Positions 59,406 to 64,000 of a stretch of DNA of 64,000 nt are shown here, piece after piece. This stretch comes from Parabacteroides chinchillae (GTDB lineage: Bacteria; Bacteroidota; Bacteroidia; Bacteroidales; Tannerellaceae). Below the pieces are notes generated by a model. It searched no databases. It saw nothing but the letters and a program-made list of their open reading frames with translations, and was not told the origin of the DNA. The stretch spans positions 310,001 through 374,000 of the forward strand of contig NZ_FNVS01000001.1 of the NCBI RefSeq assembly GCF_900108035.1, written 5' to 3'. Position 1 is the first letter of the stretch; every line of letters begins with the position of its first letter. A program made the position numbers and the translations under genes.

Positions 59406-60607
59406 TTGATATGTCTAATATTCTTCAAATAATAATAAGCTTTCATTCCACGACGTCCCATAATCATACTTAAACGTTTTCTAAACGAAATTTTATTATA
59501 TTTTTTTGCGACTTTATCCATTTCCAATAATTTTATATCAGATAAAAGACATTCGCGTTGAATACTCTTATTTTTTACTGGCTGAATTAAATGTACATTA
59601 CCCCGAATCGCTTCTTCGATCTTACGAGGTTCAAACTTTAACAGATATTTTGCCGATTCAAATAAAAATTTTCCTTTGGTATTATTACATAAAGCCAATG
59701 AAATTCCTTTTTCTTTATCCATAAAAGAAAAACAAGCCGACTCCCCTATTTTCCAAAAATCACCCATTGTTATATCGGCTAAACGAGGAAGTTTCGCATA
59801 TTTACACCCATAACAAGAAGGCCGTAAATTTATTCCACTATAAAAAGAACCCATAAAGTTATTTTCCAATGCCCTGTAATAGCGGACTTTTCCATTTGAA
59901 AAGCAATATTGAGTAGTAGGAATTGTCCAACAAATAGATTTCGATCTGAAATTAATACTGGATATACTAGCTCCAACTTTTGCTTCCAGATCTTCATTTT
60001 GCTTTCGAAAATGAAGATCTGAAGGTATGCCATGGCATATCACTTCGCATGTAAATAATGTCGGATAAGAATCTTTTAAGAAAGAATATAAAGCAGCTAT
60101 CTGGCAAGGGGTACCGGAAAACAACACAAATTCTCCGTTTTGTAGTCTTTCTTTTATGGAAGTCAGCACTGACGTAATATCACTTTGCAAATATTTAGAG
60201 CCTCTTATTAAAGATAATTCTTCCATAAAAGAAACACCTATATGTTTCACAGTCAAATCTTTCTGCAAAGAAGCACCATATACAGTAACCTTTCCTTGGT
60301 ATAAATTGAACAATGCCTCGCACAAAGCAGAAAAAAAGCCTCCGGAAGAACTGTTTTTCAATATTTCTTTATCTATATGCTGGCAAGCATATACGCTTAT
60401 TTCTTCTTTATCATAATTGTCTGATTTTCCATCTTGTAAAACCGGACAATAACGTTCACATTTATTACATTTGATACATAAATCTTCCTCAGACTTTATT
60501 TGCCGAAAGCCTTCTGCGTTTTCAAAAAAAGACAAACAATTAGTTGGACAAACCTCCAAACAAATACCACAACCTATACATTCTGTCTGATTCGGAAGTC
60601 TTTTCAT
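59402..60607 (-). CDS. FrhB-like Fe-S protein of the polysaccharide locus
   Basis: 401 aa. The N-terminus has two ferredoxin motifs, CIGCGICLEVCP (about 10-21) and CIKCNKCERYCP (about 43-54). The remainder resembles the coenzyme F420 hydrogenase/dehydrogenase beta-subunit family (SSSGGFFSALCEALF, FSGTPCQIAALYSFL, CYGCKYAKLPRLADITMGDF). Such proteins are common beside polysaccharide pyruvyl transferases in capsule loci, including here, where it overlaps the pyruvyl transferase gene by 4 nt. The redox job in glycan synthesis is not known. Confidence 0.88.
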   Translation of the reverse strand: MKRLPNQTECIGCGICLEVCPTNCLSFFENAEGFRQIKSEEDLCIKCNKCERYCPVLQDGKSDNYDKEEISVYACQHIDKEILKNSSSGGFFSALCEALFNLYQGKVTVYGASLQKDLTVKHIGVSFMEELSLIRGSKYLQSDITSVLTSIKERLQNGEFVLFSGTPCQIAALYSFLKDSYPTLFTCEVICHGIPSDLHFRKQNEDLEAKVGASISSINFRSKSICWTIPTTQYCFSNGKVRYYRALENNFMGSFYSGINLRPSCYGCKYAKLPRLADITMGDFWKIGESACFSFMDKEKGISLALCNNTKGKFLFESAKYLLKFEPRKIEEAIRGNVHLIQPVKNKSIQRECLLSDIKLLEMDKVAKKYNKISFRKRLSMIMGRRGMKAYYYLKNIRHIK

Positions 60608-61728
60608 TTCAAAATCCGGTTTAAAAAGTCTATCGATTGACGCCTTTCATTATTCAAATAAACATTTACTTTTTCATAATCTATATCAGGTTCTTCTTCA
60701 AACACGTCGAACTTCAACCTGCTTTCCAAAGAAAACTCCTTTAATAAAGTTGGGATCCGGCTATTGTCTCCTTTATTTATATCTCCGTCACGTTTACAGA
60801 AACTATAGAAATTACGGCCATAATTAATCGAAAATATTGTTCCGTGAAAAGAATCTGTGCAAATATACGAAGCATGTCTTATTAAAGAAATAAAATCACA
60901 GGGGCCTATACCAAACAAATGATTTTCTTCTTGTATATCCAAATAGTTAGAAACTATGTAATAAACTTTCATATTATGAGTTTCGCCCAATTTCCGGGCA
61001 AAATTTCGAATACTCTTCTTATATCCTAAACAATAGCATAAAATATAAGGTTCGTCTATAATTCTTGGCGATTCTATATTTTGCCAATCATCCGGAGTCA
61101 ATAATAAAGTAGGGTCCAACACGTGCTCAATCTTTCTGTTTAAAACTCCTGAAAGTATTTCACAGCCATAACTTTCACGACAAGAAATATGATTAAAAGA
61201 TTGCAAATAATTAGCATATATACCTTTCACTTCATCTGTCAGCAAAGCAACTCCCAGACTTGAAGCATACGAATTTTTATCAGCATCTTCTGCTGCAAAT
61301 GTCAAAAAATAAGCACCATTATCTTTTAGGAATGTAGGATTCCAAGTTTGATCGCTTCCTACTATATAAATATCATACAAAGGAGGATTTTCTTTCAATT
61401 CAGCCAACGATGAATATAAAACAGAAGAGGTCTTTATGCAACCTGAATAAAAGCAATCAAATTTGTCTTTTATAGTCGAAAATTGCTGTTTATAAAGAAA
61501 ATTATATAGTAACGGTCTAATACCCGAATTAAGTTTATCTTTTATTTTTTTCAGTTTAACTCGAAACGAAGCTTCTTTAAAAGGTTTTCCATCCACATAA
61601 TTGATATATTCCACCGCATCATACCCCATTTTCTCAATACAGAACTGGAGAGCATAAGCTTGTAGCATTGTACCATAATTATGACCTGAATGATAAGATA
61701 TTAAACCTATTTTCTTATTTTGTTTCAT
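60604..61728 (-). CDS. Polysaccharide pyruvyl transferase family protein
   Basis: About 374 aa protein of the CsaB/GumL-type family that places ketal-linked pyruvate on sugars. The N-terminal IGLISYHSGHNYGTMLQAYA and YIVGSDQTWNPTFL are family blocks, and the C-terminal FISLIRHASYICTDSFHGTI carries the DSFH motif. The first possible start is a GTG at 61740 overlapping the upstream stop as GTGA; an ATG at 61728 is preferred here, though the difference of four residues is not decisive. It overlaps the FrhB-like gene, with which it probably works. Confidence 0.87.
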   Translation of the reverse strand: MKQNKKIGLISYHSGHNYGTMLQAYALQFCIEKMGYDAVEYINYVDGKPFKEASFRVKLKKIKDKLNSGIRPLLYNFLYKQQFSTIKDKFDCFYSGCIKTSSVLYSSLAELKENPPLYDIYIVGSDQTWNPTFLKDNGAYFLTFAAEDADKNSYASSLGVALLTDEVKGIYANYLQSFNHISCRESYGCEILSGVLNRKIEHVLDPTLLLTPDDWQNIESPRIIDEPYILCYCLGYKKSIRNFARKLGETHNMKVYYIVSNYLDIQEENHLFGIGPCDFISLIRHASYICTDSFHGTIFSINYGRNFYSFCKRDGDINKGDNSRIPTLLKEFSLESRLKFDVFEEEPDIDYEKVNVYLNNERRQSIDFLNRILK

Positions 61729-61736
61729 TACCTGTT

Positions 61737-62792
61737 TCACTTTGCTTTATCACTTGTCATCGATTCATACAAATTCTGATAAGCACATACTGTTGCTTGT
61801 ATTGAATACTGATTTCCGGCATATACAGAAGCCTTATATACGAAATTGTCCAAACCCGCATAATCCTGTATAATACAGTCTATCTTTTTTGCACACTCTT
61901 CGGCATTTTCTTTTTCGAAACAATATCCATATTTTCCCTGCCCAACAACTTCTGTAGGCCCATCACCGGAAACTAAAACAGGAATCCCTGCAATCATTGC
62001 TTCTACAACTGTTAAGCCAAACCCCTCGTAAATAGAAGGTTGAACAAACAAATCATATTCATGCAAATGTGTATAAATATAATTTCTGTCTCTCAAACCC
62101 AGAAAATTCACATTAGCTTGCAATTTATATTTTTCAACTAAAGATCGCAAATATTTTTCAGATTTACCTTCACCTACAAAATCTAAAGACACCGGTCTTT
62201 TATACTTGTTAACCAATAAGTCAAGAGCTTTCAATAAAACATGTTGTCCTTTTACTAAATGATCCAATCGACTTACCATTATTAATCGAAAAGGAGAAGA
62301 TACCTCCAAAGATTTTCTTTTTTTGATCCGGTCAATATGTATACCATTCCATATTATTTCCGGACAAAATAAAGTACGCTTCGTTATATCTTGTTTTACA
62401 GAATCTGAAATTGCAACAATTTTCTCGAAACGAAAAAAATACTTATCACTGACCCCAACTGTATGGACTGTCAAACACAATTTTTTTTTGAAAACAGGAA
62501 GTAACATGCCTCCTATTACACAGTCATGACAATGTAAGATATCTGCATGCAACCTGAATAGTATTATATTCAAATATAAAAACAAGAATGGGTTACGGCT
62601 ACCTGGTTTTCTGCCTATTCGCACAACCTGTACCTTTTTATCCAACGATCGTAATAAACGCTCTTCAACCAAATCATTTATTACAATTAAGGTAACACGA
62701 TGCCCTTCAGCAACCTGCCGGTTTACAATATCCACCAGCATTGTTTCTGCCCCACCCGTTGTAAATGAACAAATTAAATGAGTAACAAACAT
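61737..62792 (-). CDS. Glycosyltransferase family 4 protein
   Basis: 351 aa GT-B enzyme. The N-terminal THLICSFTTGGAETMLVDIV is a glycine-rich acceptor-domain start, and FRLIMVSRLDHLVKGQHVLL opens the donor domain. LFVQPSIYEGFGLTVVEAM carries the donor-binding E-x7-E, followed by GIPVLVSGDGPTEVV. Its ATG shares 1 nt with the stop of the Wzz gene (TAATG), and its stop overlaps the first possible start of the pyruvyl transferase. Confidence 0.9.
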   Translation of the reverse strand: MFVTHLICSFTTGGAETMLVDIVNRQVAEGHRVTLIVINDLVEERLLRSLDKKVQVVRIGRKPGSRNPFLFLYLNIILFRLHADILHCHDCVIGGMLLPVFKKKLCLTVHTVGVSDKYFFRFEKIVAISDSVKQDITKRTLFCPEIIWNGIHIDRIKKRKSLEVSSPFRLIMVSRLDHLVKGQHVLLKALDLLVNKYKRPVSLDFVGEGKSEKYLRSLVEKYKLQANVNFLGLRDRNYIYTHLHEYDLFVQPSIYEGFGLTVVEAMIAGIPVLVSGDGPTEVVGQGKYGYCFEKENAEECAKKIDCIIQDYAGLDNFVYKASVYAGNQYSIQATVCAYQNLYESMTSDKAK

Positions 62793-64000
62793 TAAACCGA
62801 TTGTTTATAAGCACCTATCAATTCTTTTAAACGATCACGTAAGAACAATACTCCTACAGGAATAGCCAATGTAAATACAATGATAAACAATCCCGCATAC
62901 AATTTTCTCGGACCAACCGGATATTGTTTAACAAACGCCGTATCTATCAATTTCGCTTTCGTTTGATCGAGTCCTATTGACAAAGCCAATTCTTCTCTTT
63001 TTTGCAATAGCAAAAGATATACAGCCTGTGTTATTTCCTGCTGCCTTTTAAAATCAACATAAACACGTTCCTGCATAGGTACCGAGCCTATCCTACCTAA
63101 CAACTGCTGTTCTTTATTTCTTAAATCCGTCAAAGTAGAAATCATTCCATTACGGGCATTAGCTATAGTTAAATAGACATTCTCCCTCAACCGGTCCAAC
63201 TTCTCATTCATTTGCAAAATCAACGGGTTATCCGAGCTTGAGTTCTGTAACATCTTATTCCTTTCCAGCAAAGCATCATTATAAGCAACCAACGGGCTTC
63301 CTTCTGCATCTTGAGATAGCATTAAAGGAACCAGATTATATTTATTATCCGGATTCTTTACATAAGCATCCATTAAATTAACAACCTGAGACTGTGCTTC
63401 CATCTCTATAATTTTAGACTGAAGCTCTTTCATCTGCTCCGAATACATTTGAACATCATATTCTATCGCAGTCATTTTATTCTTCAACTTATATTCTTCA
63501 ATAGCTCTTTCTGTCTTATTCAGATCTTCAACAACAGTGGCAATACGAGTGTCTAAAAATGCAATTGTTTTCTTTGACTCTGTCTTGTTATAACTATCAG
63601 ATTGCTCATTATATATTCTAACCAGTGTATTCAAAATATCTATTCCTCTTTGCTTTTCATGATCATCACAGGTAAATTCCAACATATTTGAAAGTTTAGA
63701 CACCTCTTCTATTGAAAAGCCATTAATCATATCCTCGGCAACCCAACGTACAGGTTGTATCAGAATATCCAGATCAAACGAATTCTTAGGTCCATTTCTA
63801 AAATCTATGGTAAACTCTCCCTGAGGCAACTCCAGTTTTGCAGGCAAAGAAGAAAATATTTCTTTCCCTTTAGAAGATTTAACCGTTATATTTCCTTTGG
63901 CATCCACAGAGACCTTTAATGCCACCCTATCACTCAACGACATCATTGTTAAAGAATCGGCTGTAACTACCAATGGAGAATTTGTATACAATTTATGCCA
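62792..64000 (-). CDS. Wzz-family polysaccharide chain-length/export protein (5' truncated)
   Basis: About 402 residues visible, open to the right edge, so the N-terminus lies outside and the TTG near 63991 is not the start. A beta-rich N-terminal part precedes a long coiled coil (about residues 160-330, EDLNKTERAIEEYKLKNKM and the following Glu/Lys-rich stretch). The C-terminus has the family GPRKLYAG motif and a membrane helix (LFIIVFTLAIPVGVLFL) before a short basic tail. It is of the polysaccharide co-polymerase type that sets chain length. It does not include a kinase domain. Confidence 0.88.
   Translation of the reverse strand, partial: WHKLYTNSPLVVTADSLTMMSLSDRVALKVSVDAKGNITVKSSKGKEIFSSLPAKLELPQGEFTIDFRNGPKNSFDLDILIQPVRWVAEDMINGFSIEEVSKLSNMLEFTCDDHEKQRGIDILNTLVRIYNEQSDSYNKTESKKTIAFLDTRIATVVEDLNKTERAIEEYKLKNKMTAIEYDVQMYSEQMKELQSKIIEMEAQSQVVNLMDAYVKNPDNKYNLVPLMLSQDAEGSPLVAYNDALLERNKMLQNSSSDNPLILQMNEKLDRLRENVYLTIANARNGMISTLTDLRNKEQQLLGRIGSVPMQERVYVDFKRQQEITQAVYLLLLQKREELALSIGLDQTKAKLIDTAFVKQYPVGPRKLYAGLFIIVFTLAIPVGVLFLRDRLKELIGAYKQSV

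Noticed and set aside
1-64000. CRISPR array, insertion sequence or prophage
   Set aside because: No spaced repeat array, transposase, integrase or phage structural gene was found on either strand. The 22-nt repeats are too short and too few for CRISPR.

Overview
The window looks like chromosomal DNA of a gut-type Bacteroidales, most likely Parabacteroides or a close relative. This rests on several things: promoters follow the Bacteroidota pattern (TTTG, 19-21 nt, TAnnTTTG), Shine-Dalgarno sites are mostly weak, FeoA and FeoB are fused, PGDH is the short lysine-type form, and there are DUF3943, THUMP-like and DUF1848 proteins, a carboxynorspermidine-type dehydrogenase and a long surface-polysaccharide locus. 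Species was not determined. No phage, transposase, plasmid backbone or CRISPR array was seen.

Layout. 1-3843: 3' part of an rnf operon (rnfC partial, D, G, E, A; rnfB lies outside), coupling ferredoxin oxidation to ion pumping, followed by galE. 4973-9628 (minus): orphan PAS histidine kinase, then the serine operon serC-serA-DUF1015. 9860-15036: rarA, a decayed HU-like gene, an ABC-F ATPase and a DUF3943 outer-membrane protein. 15191-17758: TRIC-type channel, type I asparaginase, WalJ-like metallo-hydrolase. 17851-21069: tRNA-Lys(CUU), ECF sigma factor, a free-standing T9SS sorting-domain protein, pyridoxal/pyridoxamine kinase, ketopantoate-reductase family protein. 21133-24181 (minus): branching enzyme and mannose-6-phosphate isomerase. 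24282-36502: antiporter with Usp domain, sbcDC on the other strand, AspT-family transporter, ABCG-like exporter with a TerB-like N-terminus, lipoprotein. 36559-40003 (minus): tightly overlapped DUF1848 / Sel1-methyltransferase / THUMP-like methyltransferase operon. 40370-41042: MntA-HepT toxin-antitoxin pair bracketed by a perfect 52-bp direct repeat. 41127-50702: polyamine-type dehydrogenase, methyltransferase, PrxQ peroxidase, recA, then a plus-strand glycan cluster (FemAB-like, deacetylase, two glycosyltransferases, methyltransferase) and convergent folK. 51004-53727: feoAB fusion with its small Cys-rich partner. 53733-64000 (minus): capsule/exopolysaccharide locus entered from beyond the right edge (Wzz, glycosyltransferase, pyruvyl transferase, FrhB-like Fe-S protein, Wzx, glycosyltransferase, unknown, Wzy, WecG/TagA).

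The most unusual items are the toxin-antitoxin cassette with flanking direct repeats, a family of 22-nt tandem repeats (one copy inside sbcC, in frame), the orphan T9SS sorting domain with its own promoter and terminator, the DUF1848/methyltransferase operon, the HU-like pseudogene, and a palindrome placed at the feoAB promoter. All functional calls come from reading the sequence and remembered family signatures; no database search was run.
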